Source: Hordeum vulgare subsp. vulgare (taxonomy: Eukaryota > Streptophyta > Magnoliopsida > Poales > Poaceae). From it: a stretch of DNA of 64,000 bases. Position numbers and translations under genes: made by a program. The stretch is taken from contig NC_058518.1 of the NCBI RefSeq assembly GCF_904849725.1, positions 326,142,581 to 326,206,580 on the forward strand. The letters are read 5' to 3'. Positions 8,057-20,911 of this stretch are shown here, piece after piece (positions within the stretch are counted from its first letter, which is position 1; each line of letters starts with the position of its first letter). The notes below the pieces were generated by a model, which was not told the origin of the DNA, searched no databases, and saw only the letters and a list, made by a program, of their open reading frames with translations.

Positions 8057-10490
8057 ATGGATCACTCCCGAGACGAAGAGGAAGAAGCGACGTGGGGGGA
8101 GATAATCGCACACGGAAGTGATGTCATTGCATCATTTCTCAGAGACACCGATGGTCTGGAAGGACCGGGTGAAGAAGAGGGCTATGTTCATGATGATCTG
8201 GAAGGACCGGGTGAAGAAGAGGGCGTTCATGATGATCTGGAAGGACCGAGTGAAGAAGAGGGCGTTCATGACGGCTCCGTTGACCGAACCGAGTCCGGCC
8301 AGGTATATATATATTAGTTAAGCCCGTGCTGACTAGTTAATTGCTGCATTCATTGTTTTCATATGTACACATATTAATTAACTCTCGTCTTTCTTCTTTT
8401 TTCTCTAGCCCTCCGGATCGACCTCAACTTCGGTAAAGAAACGAGGCCCGAAGAAAAAGTTGCGCTCGGATGAAAGGTTTGAGATCACAGCAATCGCGCG
8501 TGATGGCAAGCCGATTGAACCCATCCGGACAAGGGACGCGTTTCGTGCTCAGTGCGGGGTTCTTGTTAGGGACAAGATCCCGATCAATATCCAGCAATGG
8601 TTAAGGCCAAAGAAGGAAGACCCTGAGGTGCCGACGTCTTATGTCTCCGATAAACAGAAAGAAGATCTTTGGACAACGCTTAAGGAAAATATGACCCTAC
8701 CGCCAGAGGAGGATCCAGAGATGCCAGTTAAAGAGGAATTGATCAAGTCTCATGCTCTTAAGAAGATGGCAGAACTATTCATGAGGTGGAAGAATGAGCT
8801 GAAAACTTTTGTCGACAAAGAAGAGACACCACAATTCACCGGCCGGTTTGAGCAGATCAGAGATCAATGGCCCGCATTTGTGGCCCACAAGCCATCGGAA
8901 AAGAGTAAGAAGATGTCAGCGAAAAACAAGAAAATTGATGCGAAGAAGAAGCATCACCATCGCACGGGGTCAGGTGGTTACCTCAAAGACCGACCTTTGT
9001 GGGACAAGGCTGAGAATGACCTGATTGCAAAAGGGGTCGAACTAGAGACATTGAGATGGCCAGACCGTTGCCGGACTTGGTTCCTTGGGGTTGGTGGAAC
9101 CTTGGACCCTGTATCAGGGGAGTGCGTTTGGACGGAAGAGCAACTGCGAATACCCGTCAGGAAGCTTCAGCACTATATTGCCGCAGCACAGGAAGGGGCG
9201 TTCATTCCAGACAGAGAGAATGACGAACTCACAATGGCCCTCGGGAATCCTGAGCACCCTGGACGGACACGAGGCACGCCAGGCTCCCTTCCGTGGAAGG
9301 CTGGGTTTCCAAACGCAGGTAGTTACAAAACCCAGGAGAGGAGGAAGAAAGCGGAGCATAGCCAACTATAGGCGCTGCACGAAAGGGTACAAGGGCTAGA
9401 GGAACGAGATGCAGATCGCTGCAAACGACCTGCCGAAGCTTCCCCTGAAGCTACCCCGCCATCTCAGCTGAGAAGCAGCGTGGCTTCCACCGAGCAGACT
9501 CAACAGCTGGAGCCTGTCTTCACGTGCTACCCCGTGGATGCTATCACAGAGTCTCAACATTGCTACCTTATGACGCAATGGATGACATTCAAAGTCAAGG
9601 CGGCTGTTGGCTCTGTTTGACCTAATGAACCTGGCTCAACCTACCACGGCCAGCCGATTCCAGAAGGATATGCTAGGGTGATGGTGGATCAAATAACGGA
9701 AGGATTTGAGGACCTTGAGCTTGACCACCCTACAGGTGAAGGGGAGATTCGGTTGGGTTCTTCTCTGAAGACTCCATGCCTATGGTGGAAGGAGCTCATC
9801 CACCTTCCGAACTGGACGCCTCCACCTCCTCCTCCTCCTCCGGCGAGTCAGGGCCCGCCTCCTCCACCGCCTCCTCCGACGAGAGATCAGGGCACTCATC
9901 CTCCTTCTCCGGCGCGTGAAGGCACTCCGCCTCCTTCTCCGCCTGCGATGGCGCGCCCGAGCAGCGAGCTGCCTCCTCCTTCTCCGCCTCGTCAACAAGG
10001 GCTGAAGAGACCCGCCGCCGCTCCAGCTCCTCCGGCGTGTAGTCCTTCTCCTCCACCTCGTAAAAAGGGAAAGACAGTCGCAGCCGCTCCGTCTGCTCTG
10101 GCGTCTAGCACTACAGCCAGAGGCAGGCAATATAGAGACGGTCCTTCTCTGAAGACTCCAGAGAAGTTACCATACGAGAGGAGCCAGGAGGAAATCACGA
10201 AGATCGTGGAAGGCAAAGTGAAGAACTTCTTTGAAGGGGTGAAAGCAACAAAACATCCACCTCCACAGGAGAAGATAGATCCGGTAAAAGCAAAGTGTAC
10301 TGTGGCTGCCCTGAAGAAACCACCAAAGTCTCCGACAAAAGGCAACTATGAGCGCAGTATTACAAAGTCATTTATCGAAGCGCAACGGCCGGGAAGTATT
10401 GTCAGTCATCAAAGGTTAGCAGAACGACGAGCTGGGAAAAAAGTTGCCCAGCTCGGCGAACCAATCGTTCCCCCCGCTCAAGGTGTCTAG
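8057..10490 (+). pseudogene. CACTA-carried gene, first part: acidic repeat, conserved plant domain and proline-rich linker
   Basis: Exon 1 (8057-8302, 82 codons) starts at ATG and has three tandem acidic repeats of 13-14 residues (LEGPGEEEGVHDD type). A GT-AG intron (8303-8408) joins in phase 0 to exon 2. Exon 2 contains a basic KKRGPKKK patch, a conserved region typical of rice and wheat genes labelled CACTA proteins, and a later segment with TYHGQPIPEGYARV that I recognise as the DUF8039 type. A proline-rich linker (about 9810-10080) with PPPPPP runs follows. In-frame stops at 9369-9371 and about 9616-9618 interrupt an otherwise open frame to 10490, and a frameshift near 10450-10480 leads into the protease part. 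Function of these domains is unknown. Confidence 0.6.
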
Positions 10491-11910
10491 CGATAACGTC
10501 GCTAATCATCTGGGGATCTTGTTGCCCGGTACCAATCCTGCACATTACCTGCCCGATGATGCACATTTTGATTTATTGGAGGTGGACGAACACAAATACG
10601 TGTACGGGAAGCCTCTCGTCAAAGATGAAAGATCTCTAACAACGATGACGTGAAGATTCCATGATTGGAACATGAAAACTTGCAAAGAGTCTGGGGGAGT
10701 AATATTTTGACGCTGGGAGTTAGAAAGGAGCATGACCTCGTTGGACTTGAACTGTTGATGGTTCCATTTGAGGAGTTCTTCCCGTATATTAATCTAAAGG
10801 CCCTCGATAAATTAATGATCACTTGCTACTGCCTATAAGTAGTACTACTTCTGTCATTAAGTCTCTATATATAGGCCAGCTCTTTCATTGCATGTATTTT
10901 TAATTATCCTCACTATATTATATGCAGATTGAAGATCGTCGAATTGAAGAAAAGACAAATCGGTGATATTGGGTTCATTAACACAAATCTCGTAGATGCA
11001 TTTATGATTAAATCTCAGGCCAAAGATATCGATGCCAACCTGCTACAATCGTTTGTATTGAATCAAAACAAAGCTATAATACTCTTCCCTTACAAATTCC
11101 AGTGAGTGTTACTGTCTAGTGCATATTCGGTTTCCCTTATTAGTCAAGGTTATAGTAATGTAATTGATGAGTTATGCATGCGTGCACAACTTCCACTATA
11201 TTCTCCTAGATATTAAGCTTGAGCAGGGACTAGTAACTGTCTTAGACTCGAGATGAAAAGATCCCAACGAGTATGCGGACATGACTGAAATTCCAGAGGA
11301 GTAAGTTAAATCGATCATTATCGCACCATATCGGCAACTTTGTTCATTTCCTGATATCAAGTAATTGTTTTCTTTTTCTGACAGGGTTTGGAAAAAATTC
11401 ACCGCAAAAACTCCGGGACTGCCGAAGAAGCTGCAATTTACACACCCGAAAGTAAGTACTATAGTAGCATGTTCCACGCATCTCCTAGTGATTCAAGCGC
11501 TAGTTTCATCAATACCATTTAGCATGCTTGCTAACTATCAGTTTGATTGATCTCTATTTCTTGTAAAGTGGTTGTGGCAGGAACCAGGGAATGATTACTG
11601 TGGATACTACATTTGCGAGTCCATCCGCCACGTGACCTGTGAGTGGGGCTACTCTGACAAACAATATGACATGCGTAAATAATAATATTCACAATTTTAT
11701 TTTATGACCATCATTTGTGTTCAATTTCATTTATTCATATATATGTATTGACCCCCTTCTTCAAATTAGATATATCGGATGCATAATGAACTCCTACCAG
11801 CAGATCATATGCGAGGAATTCAAGAGGAATTGGCGGCATTCTTTCTTGACCACGTGATCGCTAAAGACGGAGGATACCATGTGAACCCTAATGAGTTTAA
11901 TTTTAATTAG
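10447..11910 (+). pseudogene. Ulp1-like cysteine protease (C48 type) part of the CACTA-carried gene
   Basis: Continues the gene from 8057 in another frame. Exon-like blocks: about 10447-10660, 10926-11098 (ending before a GTGAGT donor), 11190-11240, about 11386-11450, 11560-11680 and 11770-11910 (stop TAG). Catalytic signatures of Ulp1/SENP proteases are visible: His in FHYILLDI (11194-11196), Asp in TVLDSR about 15 residues on, Gln in LWQEPGND and Cys in DYCGYYICE (near 11605-11613). Ulp1 enzymes cleave SUMO or related tags; copies carried by plant CACTA and MULE elements are known, but their role is not. Frameshifts and stops upstream make this copy a likely pseudogene. Confidence 0.65.
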
Positions 11911-12515
11911 GAGATTATATTGTAAGAGATAATTATATTGTATATATGTAGCCAATAGCGTCGGATAGATATAGGATACCTTGTTGTTCGGCCAATCTCT
12001 CAGAGAAAGAGAGGTGGTCGATATCACTTCTCTTTGTATGCATATGTTCATGACGATCTACTGTTTCCTTCATTTGCTTACTAGCTAGCGTGTCTAGTCC
12101 TCTCTATACGTATAGTATGCAGCGTCGACCAAGCACGGAGATAAGAGAGGACACTTCTCTCTATTCATTAGCTAGCTAACACAATATATGAAACACCTAA
12201 ATTAACCCCCCAAAACCCCCTAAACCCCTTTATCTATGAATTTTATCTATGAATTTTATTACCTTTCAAAAAAACCCATCACTTGAAATGCAGACGCGTG
12301 GATGCCTTTTGGTCCCGGTTGGTGTCACCAACCGGGACTAAAGGCCCCCCTACCCGGGCTCGCCGCACCGGCCACGTGGCGGCACATCTGTCTCGGTTCA
12401 TGTAAGAACGGGGACTAAAGGCCAAGGGCATTAGTAACGACCTTTTAGTCCCGGTTCCGAAACCGGGACAGAAGGCCCTTACGAACCGGGACAAAAGGCC
12501 CTTTTTCTACTAGTT
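11911..12515. other. 3' region and right subterminal repeats of the CACTA composite
   Basis: Non-coding. AT-rich to about 12290, with a CCCCCTAAACCCC stretch at 12215-12228. Then at 12300-12500 come inverted GGTCCCGGTTGGT/ACCAACCGGGACTAAAGG motifs, ending in CCCTTTTTCTACTAGTT. Confidence 0.7.
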
Positions 12516-13145
12516 GCGTTTAATTCTTTCCAATAAATTCCATCTGAAGTCAATATCTCTCTTCATAAAAGAACTGGTACAAGAAGTGTCAAGCATGGTG
12601 CGATCATCATGAGATAGCCGAGCATAGAAGTTCTGAATGATAATTTCTCTCGAGAGCTCATGGTTGGGGCATGAATATTACATTGATTTCAGCCTTACCC
12701 AAGCTTGAGCGATGCTTTCTCTGTCACGAGGCCAAAAATTATAAATATAATTCCGATCACGATGTACTAGATGCATAGGGTAAATTTTTTGATGAAATTC
12801 CAATTTCAACCGATTGTAGTTCCATGATCCAGTATCATCACATAGCCTATACCATGTCAACGCCTTATCCCTCAAAGATAAGGGAAAGACCTTCTTCTTG
12901 ACCTCATCCTAAGGCAAACCTGCAAGCTTAAATAAACAACAAACTTCATCTACATAGATTATATGCAAGTATGGATGTGATGTTCCATATCCTGTAAAAG
13001 GATTAGCCATCAGTTTCTCAAGCATACCCGAAGGAAATTCATAGAAAACATTTTCAGTAGGTACAGCAGGTTGAGAAGCAACTCTTTGTGCTTCTGTTCG
13101 AGGTGAAGATACCCGGAACAAGCCCCTGAAAGGATTAGTTTCCAT
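12516..13145 (-). pseudogene. gag, N-terminal part, of element A
   Basis: Minus-strand gag starts at ATG 13145-13143 (METNPFRGLF) and runs toward the CACTA insertion. Recognisable blocks are DKALTWYRLCDDTGSW and PMHLVHRDRNYIYNFWPRDR, shared with gag of D. A stop lies near 12905 and a frameshift near 12670. Gag would form the particle shell. The rest of gag resumes at 2248 on the far side of the CACTA composite. Confidence 0.85.
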
Positions 13146-13223
13146 AATGACAAGTGACAATAAATTTTAGCACACTATATAAATGTTTCCTTACCAATTT
13201 CCACTTACCAAAAGCGCTTCACT

Positions 13224-13240
13224 CCCCGGCAACGGCGCCA
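13224..13240 (-). other. Primer binding site of element A (tRNA-Asp type)
   Basis: CCCCGGCAACGGCGCCA on the plus strand is, as I recall it, the 3' end of plant tRNA-Asp, so the minus strand is complementary to it. The A LTR begins 11 bases further at TGATGAC (13252), as in D. Confidence 0.8.
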
Positions 13241-13258
13241 GAAAAGAGTCTTGATGAC

Positions 13259-14763
13259 TGCTACGACAACAGAAGTTCTTCCCCAGCAGTGGTGCGAGAG
13301 ATCCTTCTATCGTCTCTTGGGCTTGCGTATGTTCTTCCCTTGAAGAGGAAAGGGTGATGCAGCACAGGAGCAGTAAGTAGTTCCCTCATTTTGAGAACCA
13401 AGGTATCAATCCAGTAGGAGAATCTCGTCAAGTCCAGAGTACATCCGCAAACACAAAAGAGCTTGCACCCAACGCTATAAAGGGGTCGTCAGTCCCTTCA
13501 AGATTGTTTGCAAAGTGATATCTAAAGGCAGAAACTGCAACGAAGTAAAAAGTGTAAGGCTGAAAATATGGTGTGGAGTAGACCCTCGGGGCCTTAGTGT
13601 TCACTAGAGGCTTCTCTCAAAATTGCAAGTATTACGGTGGGAGAACAAATTACTGTCGAGCAATTGATCGAACCACGCAAAGTCATGACGATATCTAAGG
13701 CAATGATCATAGATATAGGCATCACGTCCGAGACAAGTAGACCGATACTTTCTGCATCTACTACTATTACTCCACACATCGACCGCTATCCAACATGCAT
13801 CTGGTGTATTGAGTTCATGACGAACAGAGTAACGCCTTAAGCAAGATGACATGATGTAGAGGGATAATCTCAAACCAATGATGAAAACCCATCTTTTTAA
13901 CCTTGATGGCAACAACGCGATACGTGCCTCGCTACCCCTTCTGTCACTCGGTGAGGTCACCGCACGGTATGAAGCCAAAACCAAGCACTTCTCCCATTGC
14001 AAGAATCATAGATCTAGTTGGCCAAACAAAACCCACAACTCGAAGAGAATTACAAGGATATGAAATCATGCATAAGAGATATCAGAAGAAACTCAAATAA
14101 GATTCATAGATAATCTGATAAAAAATCCACAATTCATCGGATCTCGACAAACACACCGCAAAAGAAGATTACGTCGGATAGATCTCCATGAAGATCATGG
14201 AGAACTTTGTATCAAAGATCCAAGAGAGAGAAGAAGCCATCTAGTTACTAGCTATGGACCCGTAGGTCTATGGTGAACTACTCACGCATCATCAGAGAGG
14301 TCGTGGTGTTGATTAAGAAGCCCTCTATATCCGAATCCCACTCCGGCAGGGCACCAGAACGTGCCCTAGATGGGATCTTGCGGAGACAGAAGCTTGCGGC
14401 GGCGGAAAAGTACTTTCGATGATCTCCTGATTTTTTTGGTATTTTTAGGCAATATATAGGCACAAAACCTAGGGCGAAGGGTCTTCGGGGAGCCCACAAG
14501 CCAGGGGGACGCGGCCTCCCCCCTGGCCGCGCCATGAAGTCTTGTGGGGTCCCTCGGGGCCCCTGCCCTGATTCTCCAGCTCTCAGATATTTTTATGTTC
14601 CGGAAAAAGGGGTCAAAAACATGGAAATAACAGGAACTGGCACTTGGCACTCAGTTAATAAGTTAGTCCCAAAAAACATATAAAAGGCATACAAAACATC
14701 CAAAGTTTGACAAGATAATAGCATGAAAGCATCGAAAATTATAGATACGTTGGAGACGTATCA
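13259..14763 (-). repeat. 3' LTR of element B
   Basis: About 1.5 kb, in plus orientation TGCTACGACAAC to GGAGACGTATCA (minus: TGATACGTCTCC to GTAGCA). It aligns along its length with 29870-31367. The adjacent polypurine tract lies on the right (AAGCATCCCCAAGCTTAA at about 14764), as expected for the 3' LTR of a minus-strand element. No gene inside. Confidence 0.92.
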
Positions 14764-16776
14764 AGCATCCCCAAGCTTAACTCCTTATCGTCCTCGAGTA
14801 CGGAAGTGATAAATAATGACTTTTTGATGTGGAATGCTACCTAGCATAGTTGTCCTTTGCAATTTCTTTCATGTGTCATGAATGTTTAGATCCGTAAGAT
14901 TCGAAACAATAGTTTGCTATTGACATGAAAACAATAATACATCAAGCAAACTAGCAGAGTAATCATGAACTTCCAAAATAACAAGGCCAAGTAAAGTTAT
15001 CCCTACAAAATCATATAGTCTGGCTATGCTCCATCATCCTCACACAACTAATGTAAATCATGCACAACCCCGGTATTGGCCAAGTAATTGTTTTCGCACT
15101 CTTACTTTCTCAAACTTTTTATAACTATCACGCAATACATGAGCGCGAGCCATGGATATAACACTATAGGTGGAAAAGAGTGTGGTGGTGGTTGTGAGAC
15201 AAAAAGGAGGAGATGGTCACATTGACTCGGCGTATCAAAAGGCTATGGACATGTCCATTAATAGATATCAATGTGAATGAGTAGGGATTTCCATACAAGA
15301 AATGCACTAGAGCTATAAGTATGTGAAAGCTCAAAAGGACAACTAGTGGGTGTGCATCCAACTTGCTTGCTCACGAAGACCTAGGGCAATTTTGAGGAAG
15401 CCCATCATTGGAATATACAAGCCAAGTTATATAATGAAAATTACCACTAGCATATGGTAGTGACAAAGCAAGAAGCTCTCAATCATGAAGAACATGGTGC
15501 TATTATGAAGCACAACTGTGGGGAAGGATAGTAGCATTGTCCCTTCTCTCTTTTTCTCTCTCTTCTCTTTTTTTTATTTGGGCTCTTAGGCCTCTTTTTT
15601 GGGCTCTTTGGCCTCTTTTTTTCCTCACATGGGACACTGCTCTAATAATGATGATCATCACACTTTATTTACTCACAGCTCAAAGCTTAGAACGATGATG
15701 ACTCTATAGGAAATGGCTCCGACAGTGTACCGGGATGTGCAACGATCTAGCATGGCGTATGACGTTGAAAACATCTCGTTAGCTATCTTACGATCATGCA
15801 ATGGCAATATGAGAGTAACGACACAAGTCATGAGACGGAACGGTGGGAGTTGGATGGCAATATATCTCGGAATGGCTATGAAAATGCCATAGTAGGTAGG
15901 TATGGTGGTTGTTTTGAGGAAGGCATATGGTGGGTTTGTGCACCGGCGAGAATTGCGCGGCACTAGAGAGGCTAGCAATGGTGGAAGGTGAAAGTGCATC
16001 TATACCATGGACTCACATTAGTCATGAAGAACTCACATACTTGTTGCGAAAGTTTTTATTAGTAATCGAAACAAAGTGCTAAACGCATACTCCGAAGGGA
16101 AGGGTTGGTAGGTGTTAACCATCGTGCGATCCCGACCTCAACACAAAGGATGACAATCAATAGATCAATTATGCTACGACTTCCTAACATAGCGATTCAC
16201 CATACGAGCATGCTACGGGAATCACTAACTTCAACACAAGTATTTCTAGATTCACAACACTCTACTAACATAGCTATTAATATTACCAAATCCACGTCTC
16301 AAAACTAATTGAGAGGAATCAAGACTTCTCTTTCTACTCAATGCACATGAAGATGGAGGTTTTTGCATCCTCTTTGGGTACCTATCACCTTTGGGACTAC
16401 TTTCATAGCATAAGCCAACTACCAAGTCATGCACCGCCGTGCTCTAAAAGATATAAGTGAAGCACATAGAGCAAAAGTATCTAGCTCAAAAGATATAAGT
16501 GAAGCACTATGAGCATTCTAGCAAAATCACGATGAGCGCATGTCTCTCTCTCTCAAAAAGGTGTGCAGCAAGGATGATTGTGACACAACAAAAAGAAAAG
16601 ACTCCTACAATACAAGACGCTCCAAGCAAAACACATATCATGTGGTGAATAAAAATATAGCTCCAAGTAATGTTAACGATGGATTGAAGACGAAAGAGGG
16701 GATGCCTTCCCGGGGCATCCCCAAGCTTAGGCTTTTTGGTGTCCTTAAATTTGGCTTGGGATGCCTTGGGCATCGC
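14764..16776 (-). other. Non-coding 3' interior of element B
   Basis: No coding frame of note; AT-rich with a polypyrimidine run near 15540-15620. The segment ends at the TSD ATCGC (16772-16776) of D and continues at 26914 on the other side. Rejoined, the interior reads GGGCATCCCCAAGCTT across the site. Confidence 0.85.
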
Positions 16777-18304
16777 TAATGACCCACAAGTATAGGGGAT
16801 CAATCATAGTCCTTTCGATAAGTAAGAGTGTCGAACCCAACGAGGAGCAGAAGGCTCTGATAAACGGATTTCAGCAAGGTAATAACTACAAGCACTGAAA
16901 GTAGCGGTAACAAGTGATTGTGTAGCGAGGTGAAACGTAGCAAGCAAAAAGTAACAAGTAACAAGTAGTAGCAACAGTGCAGCAAGTGGCCCAATCCCTT
17001 TTGTAGCAAGGGACAAGCCTGAACAAAGTCTTATAGGAGGAAAAACGCTCCCGAGGACACACGGGAATTTCTGTCATGCTAGTTTCATCATGTTCATATG
17101 ATTTGCGTTCTTTACTTTGATAGTTTGATATGTGGGTGGACCGGCGCTTGGTTACTGCCCTTACTTGGACGAGCATCCCTCTTATGATTAACCTCTCTCG
17201 CAAGCATCCGCAACTACAAAAGAAGAATTAATACAAAGTCTAACCATAGCATTAAACTAGTGGATCCAAAGCAACCCCTCACGAAGCAACGCATAGATTC
17301 GGGTTTAAGCTTCTGTCACTCCAGCAACCCATCATCTACTTACTACTTCCCAATGCCTTCCTCTAGGCCCAAATATGGTGAAGTGTTATGTAGTCGACGT
17401 TCACATAACACCACTAGAGGAAAAACAACATACATCATATTAAAATACCGAACGAATATCAAATTCACATGACTATTATTAACATGACTTATCCCATGTC
17501 CTCGGGTACAAGAGTAACTACTCACAAGACATAATCATAATCATGATCAGAGGTGTAATGAATAGCATCAAGGAACTGAACATAAACTCTTCCACCAAGT
17601 AATCGAACTAGCATCAACTACATAGAGTAATCAATACTACTAGCAACCTTACAAGTACCAATCGGAGTCGCGAGACGAAGATTGGTTACAAGAGATGAAC
17701 TAGGGATTGGAGAGTAGATGGTACTGATGAAGATATTGATGAAGATGCCTCCCCTCCGACGAGAGGAGTGTTGGCGATGACGATGGCGACGATTTCCCCC
17801 TCCGGGAGGGAAGTTTCCCGGCAGGATCATCCTGCCGGAGCTCTAGATTGGATCTGCTCAAGTTCCGCCGCGTGGCGGCGGCGAAACCACGAAAATGCTC
17901 CCTCTTGATTTTTTCCAGACCAAAACCATTCATATAGCAAAAGGGGGGAGCTAGTGGGCCGGCAGGCAGCCCACAAGCTTGCCCTGCGCCACCAGGGGTG
18001 GTGGTGGCGGAGTGGGGGCTTCTGGAGCCCTGGTGGCCTCCCTCCGGTAGTTCTTTTGCGCAGTATTTTTAATATATTCCAGAAAAAATCCACGTAACTT
18101 TTCACGGTATTTGGAGATGTGCAGAATAGTGGACTAGGATTTGCTCCTTTTCCAGTCCAGAATTCCAACTGCCTGAATTCTCCCTCTTCAAATAGTCCTT
18201 GCAAAATAAGAGAGAAAAGGCATAAATATGGTACCACAAGTAATAAAACAGCCCAAAAAGCAATAAATATCAACATGAAAGCATGATGCAAAATGGACGT
18301 ATCA
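16777..18304 (-). repeat. 3' LTR of element D
   Basis: Plus strand TAATGACCCACAAG (first G mutated to A) to AATGGACGTATCA. Followed on the right by the polypurine tract ACTCCCCCAAGCTTAG at 18305. Open frames inside are chance frames. Confidence 0.92.
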
Positions 18305-19840
18305 ACTCCCCCAAGCTTAGACCTTGCTGGTCCTCAAGCGAAAACTAAGTTCCATAAACATGTCCACATGTTGAGGGACGAAGGTGTCGATAAAACATAA
18401 TACGGACATGAGGGCATCATGATCACACATAGTACAGCAATACATCACAAAGATTCTTATGTGAAAGTAACAATTCCTTCCCAAAGCAAAGCATGAAGCA
18501 AAAACCTTATCGAGAAGTAACCAACAATAGTCCATAGTCATTGAAGCAATTGCAGTTTATCACAACATCAGAAAGAGTCAAATAAGAGCTTGTAAGGCAA
18601 ACCCACATACTCAATCATCTCTTTCGTTTTCCACAATTGTTACAACTCACGTGGTACTCATGGTGTCAAAGTTTCAGCTGGACACAGAGGAAGATAGGGG
18701 CTTATAGTTTTGCCTCCCAACCATTTACCTCAAGGGTAAACTCAACAACAATAAAGCATAAGTACTCAACTCCAAGCTGATATTTGAATATAGATCTTTC
18801 CCAAGCATGTGACGGTAGCCAAGACAAAGGCAAAAAGGGAATTGGTGATGATCACCATGACTCTTACAAGGGTAAAAAGTAATGGCGCAAGATAGGCCCT
18901 TCGCAAAGGGAAGCAGAGGTTGTCATGCGCTTTCGAGGTTTGAATGCGTGTCCTCTTAGTGCGGAGGAACGTCACTTTATATTGCCTCCTGTGATAAAGA
19001 ACTTTATTATGCAGTCTGTCGCTTTTATGCCTTCCTCATCACAGGTTCGTACAAAGCTTATTTTCCACACACTAATTAATCATACATATTAGAGAGCAAT
19101 TTTTATTGCTTGCACCGATGACAACTTACTTGAAGGATCTTATTCAATCCATAGGTAGGTATGGTGGACTCTCATGGCAAAACTGGGTTGGAGGTTTATG
19201 GATGCAAATGTAGTACCTCTACTTGGTGCGGGAGTTTTGGCTAATATGAGGTGGAAGCAATCGTCACATGCTAAGGGATCTCTAATCATATAACATAGTT
19301 TGGAACCAAGCAAAAACAATTCATTATGTTGTCTTCCTTGTCCAACATCTACTCCTAGGCATGTAGTAGTTTGGTGAGTGCTCACAATTGTAAAAAGTGT
19401 CTAAGATGATATATTTATATGTGAACCTATCTTTCCTTATTACTTCTTATTAATTGCAACAATGACTGAGGTCTATGTTGATTTATTCTCAACAAGTTTC
19501 AATCATCATACGTGTCATAAGTGAAGTTATCACTTTCCATAAGATCGTCTCATGATCTTTCATGCTATCGTTCTTTTCATACTTTTGATCATGGCACAAA
19601 GCAAAGCCCTTGACTAAGACACTCTTTATTATATAGCTCGTAAGCTCGAATACACCGGGGGAGAGACAAAAGCAAAAGACTCCAACTAAAATTTAAAGAC
19701 TTATTCGTCCAAGAGAAGAAATAAAAACTGAAAAGGAAAGAACTAAAACAAAGATAAAAGCAAAAGATATAAAGTTGATACGATACCAGGGCAACTCCCC
19801 CAAGCTTGGCATAAGCCAAGGGGATTGCCCATACCAATGC
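18305..19840 (-). other. Polypurine tract and 3' untranslated interior of element D
   Basis: Starts with the minus-strand polypurine tract (AAGCTTGGGGGAG at about 18306-18318). The rest is non-coding, similar in style to the tail of B, and ends at the second AACTCCCCCAAGCTTGG block near 19793-19809, just after the small post-pol frame. Confidence 0.75.
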
Positions 19841-20218
19841 TTAGTTGTATTCCTTTGGTGGAGATGGTGGTGTTGCAGTCGCCTTTGATTCCAAGAGAGC
19901 TATCAATCTTTGATTTATACCTTTGAGATCTGTGACATGGTTTTCTAGCAAAACAACTTCACGAGGAAGGGAAATATTATGAGCATGAGTTGTTTCGCAA
20001 AACCTCAAGAGTTCAATCAAGGATGGAGAAAGCACGTGGAGGAAGGGTTGGAGAAAATCTACTCCTTCAACGTCTTCAATGTTGAACATAGGTTGAACCT
20101 CCTCTCTAGCTTGGGTTTTCTCCTTAGCTTGGTCCGTGACTTCGACTCTTTTCAGATCAGCATCTACTTTCTCATGAACTTGGTGAAAATCATTCTCCCC
20201 AACAGATTCCTGAGACAT
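19841..20218 (-). CDS. Post-pol open frame of element D (unknown function)
   Basis: A 125-codon minus-strand frame between integrase and the 3' LTR. It is hydrophilic, Glu/Lys/Val-rich in its first 60 residues, then has a leucine-rich part (FLHVLSPSLIELL) and a likely coiled coil (LENHVTDLKGINQRLIALLE). There is no membrane segment. Athila elements often carry an extra frame here, sometimes called env-like. This short protein shows no envelope feature, so I leave its role open. Confidence 0.45.
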   Translation of the reverse strand: MSQESVGENDFHQVHEKVDADLKRVEVTDQAKEKTQAREEVQPMFNIEDVEGVDFLQPFLHVLSPSLIELLRFCETTHAHNISLPREVVLLENHVTDLKGINQRLIALLESKATATPPSPPKEYN

Positions 20219-20503
20219 CTTTGCTCTAAATCTGCGGCAGACAATAAGCTCGAAACGAAAACAAAGGAAAACTGCGCGATACGGAGATCAAAACCTTCAG
20301 GCGACTATATATTGATTTTTTCTGGGCGAGAAGGAGTCCTCCGCAAGAAAACGGAGTCCGGGACGCACATGAGGTGCCCACAATCTTGCCCTCCGCCACT
20401 AGGGGGTAGGGGGCTGTGGCAGGGCTTGTGGCCGCCTCGTTCACTCTCTGGACTGCTTTTTATTTTTCTAATTTTCCAAAAATTCCAAAACGGAAGAAAT
20501 TTC

Positions 20504-20870
20504 CTATTGGAAAAGTATCGGAGTCCAATTTCTTGCTGAAACAGATACATCTTCGTTTTCAAGGTCTGAAACAGGCTGATAAACATCCCTTATGTACTCC
20601 TGTGGAGTTATCACATTGATGATATTGGTCTCAACATTTATGGGAGTACCAGAGATGTAATGCTTGATTCTTTGCCCATTTACCACTCTAGGAAAATTTC
20701 CTTTCGTGTTATTGATTCTGATGGCACCGGAACGGTATACTTCCTTGTCAACATAGGGACCTTGCCATTTAGAGAGAAACTTGCCTGCAAAGAATCTCAA
20801 ACGAGAATTGTATAGCAAGACATAATCACCTACATTGAACTCTCAATTTCGTATTCGTTTGTCGTGCCAT
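20504..20870 (-). pseudogene. Integrase C-terminal tail of element D
   Basis: Minus-strand frame with FLSKWQGPYVDKEVY, the beta-barrel-like C-terminal domain of Gypsy integrases that helps bind target DNA. It is separated from the core frame by a frameshift or stop near 20870-20910. Confidence 0.7.
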
Positions 20871-20911
20871 CTCTTCACCTTTTCCTTGAACAACTTGGCA
20901 TTCTCATATTC

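Larger units (their letters stand above)
2265..12515. mobile_element. CACTA (En/Spm) composite inserted in element A
   Basis: The left end at 2265 reads TACTAGTAGAAAA and the reverse complement of the right end at 12515 reads AACTAGTAGAAAA. Both are one base off the expected CACTAGTAGAAAA, so they are decayed CACTA termini. Both ends carry subterminal repeats of the TAGTCCCGG/CCGGGACTA type common in Triticeae CACTA elements. I see no clean 3-bp TSD, and about 20 bases of the gag sequence that D retains are missing at the insertion point. The interior holds three promoter-like starts (near 2520, 5306 and 6721), each behind its own subterminal block. This suggests a mosaic or nested set, not a single intact element. 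Confidence 0.8.

Noticed and set aside
9780..10130. Arg-rich and Glu-rich antisense frames
   Set aside because: Shadows of the proline-rich linker of the CACTA gene on the plus strand.
12205..12228. CCCCCTAAACCCC stretch that resembles telomere repeat or a G-quadruplex on the minus strand
   Set aside because: Only a single imperfect unit and three G-runs; no array. It is in the 3' region of a CACTA element.
13224..13240. tRNA-Asp gene fragment
   Set aside because: Only the 3' acceptor/T-arm complement is present; it is a retrotransposon primer site. The same holds for 25361-25377 and 29843-29859.
16800..18300. Many 60-100 codon frames in LTRs of A, B and D
   Set aside because: They recur only because the LTRs recur; no conserved protein features.
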